Below, in pieces: positions 48,600-59,733 of a stretch of DNA of 64,000 nt. Where the stretch lies: positions 28,980,449-29,044,448 of the forward strand of contig NC_037590.1 in NCBI RefSeq assembly GCF_003073045.1, read 5' to 3'. The stretch is from Pomacea canaliculata. Lineage: Eukaryota > Mollusca > Gastropoda > Architaenioglossa > Ampullariidae. A program made the translations under genes and the position numbers. Position 1 is the stretch's first letter; the number at the start of each line of letters is the position of its first letter. The notes under the pieces are model-generated. The model did no database searches and was not told where the DNA came from. It worked only from the letters and a program-made list of their open reading frames with translations.

Positions 48600-51400
48600 A
48601 ATTTCCAATAGTATCTTCAATGCCACAGGAACTGATTTTCAAATCAGTTCACATCTACAGGGTGTCTTCTTCTCATTTATTCTCTCTCTGGCTTTGCATT
48701 CTTCTAACCAGACTTCTGTCAATATATATTTGCTAGAATCCTAAACTGACTGCCTTCAGCTTCACCTATTGAAACTTATCTTTTCTCCTCCCATGTGTGT
48801 GTGTTTTAGGTATGTGGGGGCATGTGTTTATGAGTTTCTATAAGTGTGCATCATGAATGCATGCATGTAACAAGAAATGGTACTTTATTGATATCGTTAT
48901 TATTATTCTATCAAGATTGCAATTTAAGCTTTTATTTGCACATATATTTATGGAGGAAACCTAAACGGTCTGTCATCTCAATGGATACCAACTTTGGGAC
49001 ATACACAAAATGTGGACTAGGGCTGCAGTATGCAAGGTTCAGTGTGTTTAATACAAATGACAGTTTCAGGGACTTCATCAATAATCACTGCCAAGCAATA
49101 CCAAAATCTGTCACCAAATCATCACTGAGTAGGCTAATTTAGTGTAGTACATTGCCGTAGACAAATAAACTGACATTGATTTGTATGTTATTGGTATTGT
49201 CTGTGACACAGTATTTATTTTCTTCATGGGGTTAGCTGTATGAAAATAATTATACTGAAACTAAATGATGATGTCTAAAAACAAGTGAAAACATGTTCAC
49301 GTAGCTGCATGACTCAGATAAGTTACAAGAATTGCCTCAAAATACATTTCTTCTTAAAGTTACTCTTTTATTACTAATAGAAGCAATGATATATCTTTGG
49401 AAAAAGGGGTTTTATCAACTGTAAATGTCCTTTTTTCATTGTTGGGGGCGAGTATCACAGTTGCCCATTGTTTTTGCCACCTTAATAGAGCATAAAAGTG
49501 CAAACATCCAGTGAAAAGTGTGCAAACAGCTTGAATTTTTTGCAGTCCATACTGTGATATTGTAACACATTTATATTATTCATGCTTTGACTATTTATGA
49601 CAGCATCGGTGCATGTACAAAACTCATAAATACCACTTTTCTAAGGAAGGAAATTAGCATCAATTAGAAAAGTATGGTCTAGGTAATTACTTCTTTTTTT
49701 CTCAGTGTTCTTTTACACAAAGAAATGTATTGAAACATATCACAATGTATTTTTGTGAACACATAATAAAAGACCACATTGCAAATATTTTTACCTAGCA
49801 CAGGTAATCTCTTCAATAAAATAAGTCACATATTGTATCAAGTTAACTGCATTTTTATTTTTTCTGTAGCGCTGATTACTCTGTTAATGTTTTATGCATT
49901 AATCAGTATCACAACAGTCTACAAGTTAAGTGTGTACAGAGCAGCATCTAAGGGCAGCATTAAAACATCCTTAATTTCATATTCTGTTTCCCACTCTAAG
50001 TAAAAACAGTTGAGAATAATAAGTGCAGTTGAGAATAATGCATGTATCATTGAACACAAGTAGCAGAGATGATTAAAGCACCTACTTGCAACTATACTTA
50101 ATCAGGATTACTCGCTTCATTTGAAAATAAAATCATTTGTGTGCATTTTTAAAGAGATTGTCAGTTTGTTAGTATTATCTGCATGATCCTATTGTCATAA
50201 CAGTTCAAATATTGTATGGCTATCAGTATACTTAATCTTCTTCTAAAAGATTTAAGAATGTATTTAAAGCATGCAGTTATAAAATTATAACATCCTTGAA
50301 AGTGATATCAAAATGTTTACATATGAGATAATTTTGACACATGTAGACACAAGCAGATCCTTTTTGTTACTATGAATGGTAAAGGATTACATAAGAAGTT
50401 GCCTGTCACTTTAGTTGTGTCCAAACAAATCTTACTTTCACACAGGCATGACTGTGTATAATTACTTGCCATGGAACCTTTCCGAATGACCAGCTTTGAA
50501 GAAAAATGTAATTTTTAAACATCAGGTTTCTGGTATTGTTTTCAATTATTGCTGTACTCTGTGTGTGTGTGTGATAATAATAATTTTTATTTAATTTTTG
50601 GGAGGCCATTTGTCAATATCAACACCATATACTGCTGGTTACATGCACGTTAACAGTGGGTGGTTGCACAAAATCAATACCCCAACTGTGTTTGAGATTT
50701 CAACTTACTGGTAAACAATACAATGACATTCAATATTGCATGATTATATGTACAGTTATGGTGTTGTCATTTTCAGACATTCTGTTATGTATACGACAAC
50801 ATTAGTAGCATTATTTCCCTGACAGTCCTTGCACAAAAGGTGAATTTAAGAGGAGCAGGGGAATTTATGATGAAAATGTGGAATATATATCTATTACATA
50901 TGTACTTAGAATATATTAAGAAAAAAATGGTACAATCAGGTTTCCTGCTGACTTGGTGCTAAATGATCCCATTAAGTGGTATAATTACTGGTCATTTGTG
51001 TATTTTTATTTGTCATATTTGAGGCTGTTTCTACCTGTTGGAATTGCGAAAGTATGCTGAATTTTTATCAGTGAGAATGTGTGCTACATATAAAAGAACT
51101 GCATGAAAATGTGATGCACAGTTTAAGTCTGTATGCATCATCATCAGCTTGCAGAATGATTGCCTTCTAACAACCATTACTAGATGACCCCAAAATATAT
51201 TCATTGCTCTTGGGTTTTGCCTCCGAAAAAAATGACAAAGGCAAGGATTTTATGTAAATCAATGGCTATTTCTCTTTGTTTTGGTTGTTTATACAGTCCT
51301 ATTAATATTGAAACCTATGGCAGATAAGGCCATTACCAAAGGAATTATATACCTTCACAATGTGATTCTGTCAGCACTGCTATCTGAATTGACAGTTAGT
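48600..51400. other. AT-rich region without recognisable gene
   Basis: One ORF (48846-49142) has no motif I know and no flanking splice support. Otherwise low-complexity AT-rich sequence with a (TG)n run near 50560. Confidence 0.5.
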
Positions 51401-51404
51401 TTCT

Positions 51405-51575
51405 GTAACATACTTTTTTTTACATGGTGGGGTTGTTAGCCCTACCACAACCTAATTTACCTCTAGGTGAGGTGTCCACCTTAGTCGCCTCTTACGACAT
51501 GCCTGGCTGGATGGCAGGGACCCTATTCTTACAATGCTTGCTAGGCAAGCATACCCCGGGGTCCCACAGGGGGAA
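51405..51575 (-). repeat. Dispersed repeat fragment
   Basis: On the - strand: CCCCGGGGTATGCTTGCC, then GCATGTCGTAAGAGGCGACTAAGG, ending in an A run. The phrase GTCGTAAGAGGCGACTAA recurs in invertebrate genomes as part of interspersed retroposons by my recollection; the class is uncertain. Confidence 0.35.
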
Positions 51576-52252
51576 TTGACAGTTGGTGTCCAGGTTATCT
51601 TGTTTTGACAACACTGACTTCCTCATTGTAGAGATCTTGTAACTGTCTGATAGCTCACTAATTACGAATGAACCATATACCCTCTTGGAGCCGTACAAGT
51701 GGCCAGGTTTGCTTATGTAAAGTTTACTTATTATATTCGATGGATTTAATTGTCTCTACCATCATTGCAGTCCCTCAAACCTGATTTATGTGGCTTACAT
51801 GTGTTGACTTTTAGAACCCCTAACTGCCCTAGCAGCTTTTTCAAAACAGTTTATATTTACGTACATTTGCTTTCTTCGCTTCCATTTTATTCGCCTTCCA
51901 AATAGTATATACAGTGATACCTCGGTTCTCGAACATAATTCGTTCCGGGAGGACGGTCGAGAACCAAATTGTTCGAGAACCGAAGCAATGAAACCCATAG
52001 GAAATAATGGAAACTGGATTAATTCGTTCCAAGCCCCAGAAAATGCCTATTTACTGGCCTAATTTGTATATAATATGTAGAAAAACATGAGTCTCAACAA
52101 GAAATAAGAAATAAAAAGTGTATTTATTAAAACAAAAAAAAATAAATAAAATGTACTGTACAGTACAGTAAATTGTGTTTCATTTACTGTACCTCTACCA
52201 AACTTTTATGGCAGGAGGGAATGAATGTGGAGGGAGGAGGGAAGGGGGATGG

Positions 52253-52594
52253 TTATTGTATTGAAGGGGAGTCCTCTTCAATAAAAACAGAGGGTAACTG
52301 CTCTTCGGGTGTTTCTGTTCTCTGTATCTTTTGCTGAGGAGAATCAGAATCTTGCTCTGCAGTTGCTTGTCTGATTTCTTTACGGAAGAATTTGTCAATT
52401 GTTTGCTGTTTTTTTCTCCTTTGCAAAATTTTGCGGAAAGTGGACATAACATTGTCATTAAAAATGTTAACTGCTCTATTTGCTACCACTTTATCAGGGT
52501 GAATGTTGTTCAACAAAATTTGCGATTTCTGCCCAATTTGCACACATTTCATGACTCTCTCCACAAAAACGTCACTCTCTCTCTCTGCACTCAC
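52253..52594 (-). pseudogene. C-terminal remnant of a pogo/Tigger-like transposase with a PIP box
   Basis: A 113-residue ORF with no DDE catalytic core or CENP-B-type DNA-binding domain. It contains NRAVNIFNDNVMSTFRKIL, RRKKQQTIDKFFRK and an acidic tail. QQTIDKFF fits the PCNA-interacting consensus QxxIxxFF; a C-terminal PCNA-binding motif is established for Drosophila pogo transposase. Without the catalytic core it cannot transpose the element; it may be translated or simply be a relic. Confidence 0.6.
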
Positions 52595-52628
52595 ACTGAT
52601 GACGCAAGCAAGGCGCGCTGGGCTGAAT

Positions 52629-52658
52629 CAGAGATCTGTAGGTCCCTACAGATCTCTG
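52629..52658. repeat. 30-bp near-perfect palindrome flanked by 7-bp direct repeats
   Basis: Arms CAGAGATCTGTAGG (52629-52642) and CCTACAGATCTCTG (52645-52658) with a 2-base spacer. GCTGAAT occurs directly on both sides (52622-52628 and 52659-52665). It lies inside the pogo-like element. Confidence 0.9.
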
Positions 52659-53884
52659 GCTGAATGAACGCCATTCGGCTCAACTCGGCTCATCTCGGAC
52701 GTTCGGATGTTCGAGTTCCAAATATTTGTTCGGATTCCAAGACAAAATTTTCTCGAATTTCCTGGTCGAATACCGATTTGGTCGAAAACCAAGGCGTTCG
52801 AGAACCGAGGTATCACTGTATATGTAAATAAAATACTGGCGCCATAAAAAGTCTCCTAAGAGTTACAGCCCTTGTTGTACAGCAGATTAAAAAGTTTTGT
52901 CTGCGCCACAACGCAATAATTCTAATGTATTATGGTATGCTAGTGAATTCAAGCTGACGGAGAAACAATTGCGTTAAAATAAGATAATCCCAATAGGACT
53001 CAATAAATAACATAAGAAAACTTCTGAAGTAATTATTCCGTACTATTTCTGTGTGACCCACGCATTTTTAATTCCATAGTTACTGACCCAAGTATTTAAG
53101 TAATTTCATTAAGATCTATTTTCTGAATTTATGTATACTATTGAATTACAGCTGACGGAGAAAATAATTGCACTTTTGATTAAACACGTTTCGAAAGGTC
53201 CTTTGAAAGAGCATTTAAGCAGATATAATATATATCGTTCGCTGCCTCAGTTTACAGCAGACGACGCAATGTTGTTATGAACCCTGCATTTGTTTTGGTT
53301 GTTGTTGTTGTTTTTTTTTGGGGGGGGGGGAATGGAAGACGTGATTTTATTATTTTATTAAGATCTATTTTCTCTACTTATTATATATATGATGCCTATA
53401 ATAGCGAATTCCTATGACAAGAGAGAGGAGAAATATAAACAATCCCGATATCGTGAATGTGAAACCGGAAGTTCGACTTCAACGTTTAAGTATCGATGAA
53501 TTTTTATTTAGAAAATTTGTGTTTACCACGTGTCCACCTACACAAAATTACAATAAAACATGAATACGACTATGTCAAACAAAAATGACAAGGTCTATGC
53601 AGCATCGACTGAATGGCAAAAGGCCACAAAGCGAGTCGCCACATTGGACATAACCTAGCGTAGCTGTGCACTGTGATTGGTAGGAGTCTGGAGTATGGGA
53701 ACATACACTCTGACCGTGGGCCGATGTCTTGTGGTCACTCGGCCACTCTGGCGGTACTCTCACCGTACTGAGTGGGGATACACCCAGGCGGATAAGGTGC
53801 CGCGAGAGAGAGAGAGCGAAGAGACAGGAGGAGACACCGCATAGAAAGAGCTGAAAGAGAGAGGAGCAGAGCCCGAAGAGAAAG

Positions 53885-54312
53885 AACTGAACGAGACCGC
53901 AGGAGGAGCAGTGACCGCCGAGGAGCTGAACGAGACCGCAGGAGTAGCAGTGACCGCCGAGGAGCTGAACGAGACCGCAGGAGTAGCAGTGACCGCCGAG
54001 GAGCTGAACGAGACCGCAGGAGAGCAGTGACCGCCGAGGAGCTGAACGAGACCGCAGAGTAGCAGTGACCGCCGAGGAGCTGAACGAGACCGCAGGAGTA
54101 GCAGTGACCGCCGAGGAGCTGAACGAGACCGCAGGAGAGCAGTGACCGCCGAGAAGGAGCTGAACGAGACCGCAGGAGTAGCAGTGACCGCCGAGGAGCT
54201 GAACGAGACCGCAGGAGTAGCAGTGACCGCCGAGGAGCTGAACGAGACCGCAGGAGGAGCAGTGACCGCCGAGGAGCTGAACGAGACCGCAGGAGGAGCA
54301 GTGACCGCCGAG
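53885..54312. repeat. 39-bp minisatellite, about 11 units
   Basis: Consensus begins GAGCTGAACGAGACCGCAGG and ends AGTGACCGCCGAG. Seven units are 39 bp, three are 38 bp (one base missing in GAGTAGCAGT or nearby) and one is 42 bp. A 39-bp period keeps frames open on both strands, so long ORFs of 103 (+) and over 220 (-) codons are by-products. On the + strand each 39-bp unit reads EELNETAGVAVTA. The tract is GC-rich in an AT-rich setting. Confidence 0.9.
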
Positions 54313-54739
54313 AAGAAGCGCAGAGCGAGAGCCTTACGACGTGGTGTAACAGGCGTAACGAAGGCCGACAGAGAGTCAAGGAGGAGCCCACACATTTCGA
54401 CGAGGACAACGCTCAGAGAGGCTGCTGCACGTTGCACAACCGGTGACATTTAAAATTAAAATCATTAGAACTGATTTTCTTTTGCTTTTTTTTATTCTGT
54501 GTGTGTTTTCGCGTAAATGTTTTTGTTTCTGTAACGGTTACGCTCTCCGCGCGCTCTCTCTCTCTATTCTCTCTGATTCCTACTGCTCGTACTGTTTTCT
54601 TTTTTGCTAAAATTTAAATTAAATTAAATAAATTAAATTTTAACTAAATTTAAATTCTCACATGGCGGACCTACAGTTCTCTACAGTTTTATTTTCACCT
54701 TCGATCAGTGGATTTCTGTGAATCTCTGTGATATACCGA

Positions 54740-57053
54740 TTTGAGAGTGAATTTTCTTGTGGTGCAGATTATTCTGTGCCATTTGCTGGTGTTCCGCTGA
54801 CTTCTTTCACGTGTATTAATGAGAGTTACTTGAGGAAACTTGTAGCGAGATCAACTAAAACTTCATGTGCCGTGGATCCTGTACCAACTAAATTTATTCT
54901 TCAACTTCTGGACATTTTATTTCCTGTCATCTTGGACATTTGTAACGGACAACTGCGTAGTAGAGGGGGCAAGAGGGGATGGGGGAAGGTTGACATCCGG
55001 TGTTGACGGTTTGTTTTTAGAAAATGCTTGCGACGCAATTCAGCGAAGACCACGTGCGGGCCAGGCAGTGCTGACACCTGGTCTAGAGAGACTGGGGTGG
55101 TTATATTTAAGCCCGACCATAAGTGGCAAGGGGGCGGCTGATGATAATTTGGTGGATTTGTGGTTTTAATTCACCGACTCAACGATCTCTGTGGACGTAA
55201 TAATATGTATGTATTACGGGAGAAGTACTTTGTGGTTGTACTATCTCTGTGGATGTAATAATATGTATGTATTACGGGGGATCTACTTTGTGGTAGTACC
55301 ATCTCTGTGGACGTGATACTGTGGCTGTATTACGGGGGATGTACTAGTGCCGATGTACTACTGTGGATGTACATCGTGCTTCTTTACTCCTTATCATCGC
55401 CGTGGGAGCTCTGTGGTGTGAGCAACCGACCGTGCAACTTCTTGGGGGCCAAGAAACTGCATACCGACGTGGGCGAGCTGGAGCAGTGGACTCGGAGTAA
55501 GGAGGGGGCTACCCTGCCCTTCCTGTACCGACCACTACCAGGGAGGGTGCCTGGTCAGCTGAAACTAACCGCCGGAGGAGTGATGGTTTCCCTCTTAGTT
55601 TTATCCCAGCTGCATATTGTTCTACCCCGCCTGACAGTAACTTATCGGTATGGTAGAAACACTCTTTTATCATTTATTGAACTGTAGAAGAAAGGATTTA
55701 AGTGGACTAAAAGAAACCGGGGACTGGAGAGCTGCAGGGACTAAACGGTTATTAACATGTTGAACTTTGATGGTGTGTTATTATGGCAATTCTTTATTTG
55801 ATGCCGTGTGGATTCCGGCTGAGTGACATGATAAACTTTGATGGTGTGTTATTATTGTAACTCTTTAAATTGGTGCCGTGTGGATTCCGGCAGTGACTTG
55901 GTAAACTTTGATGGTGTGAACGTGATGGAGTGTTATTATTATTGACTGTGGATTACTGTGCATATTTTGTCTACTTGTAAACTTGTGTTTGGTTTTAATA
56001 ATTAGTGGTGCCTCTAAGGAGGGACGCCCACCCTTAAGCGATCTTATATGGTTTTTGGAAAGAATGCGCATGTCTGCGGATGGTCCGTGACAACATTATT
56101 AATGCCAGTTTGAGAGCAGGATGTGTTCCACGGTGTTTTAAACAGGCTGTTGTGAAGCCCTTGTTGAAAAAAACGAACCTGGATCCCTCCGACTGTAAAA
56201 ACTAGCCAGACGGGAGCAGATTGGCATTAGTGCCGTGCAGGTCGGTGATGCCTCCATAGCCTTTGCTGACTGTGTACGGGATCTAGGGCTGTTTATTGAT
56301 GCAGAGCTCTCCATGTGCAACCATGTCAGTTCTGTTGTGGCTAAGTCCTACTACTTTTTGAGGACTTTAGGTAGACTACGGCCCATGCTGACTCAAGCTG
56401 CTGCAAACTCACTTGCTGTGGCTACCATCACATCACGATTGGACTATTGTAACAGTGCATTGTGGGGTATACCTGCTACTCAGTTGGATCGGCTCCAAAG
56501 AGTTCAAAACACAGCTGCCAGGATTGTCACCAGTGCAAAGTCGTCCACTGAGCACATCACCCCGATCCTACAGAGCCTTCATTGGCTCCCAGTGAACAAG
56601 CGTATTGACCACAAAGTACTTTCCATTGCCCAGTCCTGCATGTCTAAAACTGCTCCTGACTATTTGCAGGAAATAGTTCCTCCGTACCAGCCGTCACGTA
56701 GCCTGGGCTCAGGCTCCCAGTCACGCTTCTGTCTCCCTGCAGTGGAAGACACCAACAATAAGCGCACTGGAGCCAGGGCCTTCAAAAATGCGGCACCTAA
56801 GCTGTGGAATGCTCTGCCATCGTCACTCTCCACCATCACCTCACCAACCACGTTCCGCAAGAAACTGAAAACCCATCTGTTTCTTTCAAGCCAGTCTTAA
56901 ACTACCAAGAAACACTTCTGTCCATTTTTTACTTTTCCTGGTGTTTTATATATTTGTTCACTTTTTTGTTCTTCATTTGTTCTTTTTTTTCTGCGCAATG
57001 AGCATTCTTCGGAATGGATACCTGCGCATTACAAATCGACATCATCATCAGGC
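54740..57053 (+). mobile_element. CR1/L2-like LINE relic, interrupted and internally deleted
   Basis: Two parts. 54740-54940 encodes PLTSFTCINESYLRKLV and SCAVDPVPTKFI, the region before the reverse-transcriptase palm. 56093-56900 resumes with INASLRAGCVPRCFKQAV and KPLLKKTNLDPSDCKN. The palm with the YADD motif is absent, and the protein jumps to the conserved C-terminus (DLGLFIDAELSM, SRLDYCNSALWG, RLQRVQNTAARIVTS, SLHWLPVNKRID, AFKNAAPKLWNALP, KTHLFL) in a 221-codon ORF (56235-56900). The 3' UTR ends TGCGCATTACAAATCGACATC with an (ATC)n tail near 57053. Host of the 1152-bp insertion 54941-56092. Confidence 0.85.
54941..56092. mobile_element. Solo-LTR-like insertion, 1152 bp, 5-bp TSD ACATT
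   Basis: Begins TGTAACGGAC and ends GTCCGTGACA (TG...CA with a near-perfect 10-bp inverted end). Flanked by ACATT at 54936-54940 and 56093-56097. Removing it with one TSD restores the host LINE reading LDIINASL. Length, ends and 5-bp duplication fit a solo LTR, probably Gypsy-like; no gag/pol is present. The interior has an approximately 58-bp repeat (55185-55330) and an approximately 75-bp repeat (55755-55920). Confidence 0.75.
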
Positions 57054-57096
57054 AGTAGTTGTGACTCTGTGGTCTTCTTATACTTTAATCAACATT

Positions 57097-58266
57097 TATT
57101 TTTGTTTGTGCGTCAGTACCCAGTCCGCTGCGTTTCTACGTCATTGTACATTGTCGTCACTGATGACATCACCGCATGAGAGTAGAGACCGAACTATAAC
57201 AATGAACTACTTCATACCATACGATACGATACGATACGACTTTATTTGTCCCAGAGGGCAATTCTGTTGCAGCTCGATTAAAAATTAAAAACTTAAAAAT
57301 TCATAATTTCATGCACATAACTATTCATGTCCTATTCAGTCAAAAATCTCATAAAATAAACGTAAGAGCATCAGGACAAATCGAGTTGAGATGGTGAGTC
57401 ACATCTGCGATGCACTGTAACGCATTGGAAACATTTTCCCTGGGATGAATATACATCCACCACCAATTGGTGCAACTTACCTTGTAGTGGTGTGGTGGCT
57501 TGTGTGCCTCGTCGACCCACAGAGCTATGTCGGCGGGAGCCTTGTGCTCCTGGCAGGTCCAACCAAGCCGAACAGGTCTGTCAGGGTAGAGGCCAGACTA
57601 AAGTGTTGCACCCGGCCAGAGGATGGTCGTTAGCCTTGGACGGCAAGTCTCTCTACGAGAAAGACACTCGGGAAAAGAAAACTGACACCGAAGACGGATG
57701 TGCTGGGCCATCGGGCGCTTAACGGCAGCACAACGCACTGACACTCGTTGAGTGATCGACGAAGAAGAAGAAGAATATACACAAGGGTGAAAACCAGCTG
57801 GGGAATTTTCTCGGGAGGTAAAAATGGGCGAAGCGAAATCGTGAGAAGTTTTGTTTGTGCTTCAGTACCCAGTCGCTACGTTTCTACGTCATTGTACATT
57901 GTCGTCACTGATGACATCACCGCATGACGGAGTAGAGACCGAACTATAACAATGAACTACTTCATACCATACGATACGATACGACTTTATTTGTCCCAGA
58001 GGGCAATTCTGTTGCAGCTCGATTAAAAATTAAAAACTTAAAAATTCATAATTTCATGCACACAACTATTCATGTCTTATTCAGTCAAAAATCTCATAAA
58101 ATAAACGTAAGAGCATCAGGACAAATCGAGTTGAGATGGTGAGTCACATCTGCGATGCACTGTAACGCATTGGAAACATTTTCCCTGGGATGAATATACA
58201 CAAGGGTGAAAACCAGCTGGGGAATTTTCTCGGGAGGTAAAAATGGGCGAAGAGAAATCGTGAGAA
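57097..58266. repeat. Tandem duplication of about 416 bp, first copy interrupted
   Basis: Both copies start TTTTGTTTGTGC (57097 and 57851) and end AATCGTGAGAAG (57850 and 58266) with near identity. The first is longer because of a 317-bp retroposon insertion (57456-57772). The repeated unit is the 3' part of a minus-strand LINE copy, with a (GATAC)n tract at 57215-57237 and 57970-57982. Confidence 0.9.
57456..57772 (+). mobile_element. 317-bp non-autonomous retroposon with (GAA)n tail and 9-bp TSD
   Basis: Flanked by GAATATACA at 57447-57455 and 57773-57781. The body starts TCCACCACCAATTGGTGC and ends GATCGACGAAGAAGAAGAA. The tail and lack of TIRs suggest a SINE or severely shortened RTE-like LINE. 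It is absent from the second copy of the tandem duplication, so it is younger than that duplication. Confidence 0.8.
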
Positions 58267-58700
58267 GTTCAAGGTCGCGAGTACACATCCTTTCACGAAT
58301 AATAACCGTATTACAGTACCTGCTGTTGACATAGAAACAGACTCCTCATGCCAGTAATTGTAGCAGATCTATCTGATCGAAACGGGCCAGAGAAACCGAG
58401 ATGTCCAGATCTGCATCACCTTCGTGGAGCCATGTTTCCGTAACACCAACAAACAAGTATCCCTGAACAGTCGAAAGTTGTGTACCCACGCCTCAAGCTC
58501 ATCAGTCTTGCCACGAATCGACTGGACATCGGATAGCAGGATAGAAGGATGAGGTGGAAACCTGTGTCGATCGTCCAGACGAAACTGCTTGAGTCTCCGC
58601 TTCACACCGTCTCTGCGTCCTCTCCTGTGTGATTTGCGAAGTGGAGGGAGCCGAGTAATGTCGATTTGCGAGCCCTAAAACTCCTAAAACTCCGGATAAC
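57965..58700 (-). mobile_element. LINE copy with 5' endonuclease region joined to a 3' tail
   Basis: On the - strand: RRGRRDGVKRRL, SILLSDVQSIRGKTDELEAW, then (shifted frame) VTETWLHEGDADLDIS, LLTISLRPF and LVYIHPRENVSNALQ. These match the N-terminal apurinic-like endonuclease of non-LTR retrotransposons. The endonuclease breaks off at SICPDALTFIL and is followed by a 3' UTR ending GGGACAAATAAAGTCGTATCG, so the reverse transcriptase is deleted. Confidence 0.7.
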
Positions 58701-59133
58701 AGATGAATGAAGACGAAGCAAGAGCTCGCGGAGTAATGAAGCCGGGGGCCAGCATTAAATAAGCTGACCACCATCTAAATATTGTCGGCTAGTGGTAACG
58801 GTCACATCCATCCAAAATGAAAAAAAAAACACATGCCTAAGAAGACTGAACGTAAGATCATCATCACTACACACAGTTCGACACCCAAGTCTATCACTAT
58901 CAGCAAGGGCTGCCCAGAAGCATATAGTGATTTCTACTATCACTTGTCACCACTGAGGTGAGTCACTCAGAGCTCAGATTCCGTTCTCGCAAGGCTGGTC
59001 GTTCTCTGGTAGAGCCATACAGATGGTCCCCAGTGACCAAATGATAAAAAATGTGATTTCTGCACATGCATCATATACAGTGCATTTGGAAAGAGGCTCA
59101 TCTGGCTAAAAAAACAAAACAAAAACAAAACAG

Positions 59134-59391
59134 GACACTGTTTGCCAGAATGCTGTCCAAAAAAGGAAGTTGGAGGACTGCATCAGCTTCCAGCCGACTA
59201 AGAAGCAGCAGTTACCTCATCCAGCAACTGAGCCATCAACACAGACAGCTAAGAGACCAACAGAAACCACACAGCCTGCCAACATAGTAACTGGACAAAT
59301 TGACATTTTGACAAATACCCCTGAAAAGTCTGCTCCCAGAATGTCAGGGAGACCAATGCAAACATCAATCACTGGATTTTTAAAAAAATAA
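59134..59391 (+). CDS. Possible terminal exon with C-terminal PIP box
   Basis: An 86-codon open frame beginning DTVCQNAVQKRKLEDC and ending MQTSITGFLKK and TAA. QTSITGFL resembles the PCNA-interacting box QxxIxxFF, and the ending is similar in style to the POLD3 C-terminus (SITGFF) and to pogo-type transposases. The presumed acceptor (AAAACAG at 59127-59133) lacks a pyrimidine tract, and I found no matching upstream exon. It may be a retroposed or pseudogene fragment. Confidence 0.35.
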   Translation, partial: DTVCQNAVQKRKLEDCISFQPTKKQQLPHPATEPSTQTAKRPTETTQPANIVTGQIDILTNTPEKSAPRMSGRPMQTSITGFLKK

Positions 59392-59733
59392 GAAGTGTTA
59401 GGTGTTGGTGGGTATTGGATTTTTTACTTGTTTTTATTTGCCTTATCAAAATTAAATGTAGATGTAACCAACACGTCAAATGGCTACGTAGAATGGGCTG
59501 TCGTACCAGAAATAACAAAGATTGAATTCCGCACTGAAGTGTTTTATTCAGTTTTGCTCAGCGTCTGGCCTAACTGCTCTCTCTCAAATTCACAAAAGCT
59601 CCCATCCCACTGTCAGTCCTACTATTTATTCTCCCTACCCTCGAACATTCTAGACCTCCCTCGCAACAATGACATTCTACTTTGTAGCAAAAAAGACATT
59701 TAACAGTGTTGAACATTTCAGAACCTTCTAGAG

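Larger units (their letters stand above)
51912..52818 (-). mobile_element. Pogo/Tigger-like element, 907 bp, internally deleted
   Basis: TIRs of 23 bp match perfectly (CAGTGATACCTCGGTTCTCGAAC and complement, 51912-51934 and 52796-52818), with TA at both sides (51910-51911 and 52819-52820), the duplication of the Tc1/mariner/pogo superfamily. The only coding part left is 52253-52594 on the - strand. Confidence 0.88.

Noticed and set aside
48846-49142. 98-codon plus-strand ORF
   Set aside because: Reads plausibly in part but has no motif I recognise, sits in AT-rich intergenic DNA and has no adjoining splice sites; not reported as a gene.
53885-54312. CRISPR-like array
   Set aside because: The repeats abut directly with no unique spacers, and the genome is animal; it is a minisatellite.
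53735-54449. Two overlapping minus-strand ORFs of 224 and 229 codons
   Set aside because: They are antisense readings of the 39-bp minisatellite (period divisible by three keeps all frames open); composition is simple Ser/Leu/Arg repeats with no start context or homologue.
56235-56900. 221-codon ORF as a host gene
   Set aside because: It is the C-terminal part of a CR1/L2-like reverse transcriptase lacking the catalytic palm, so a transposon relic.
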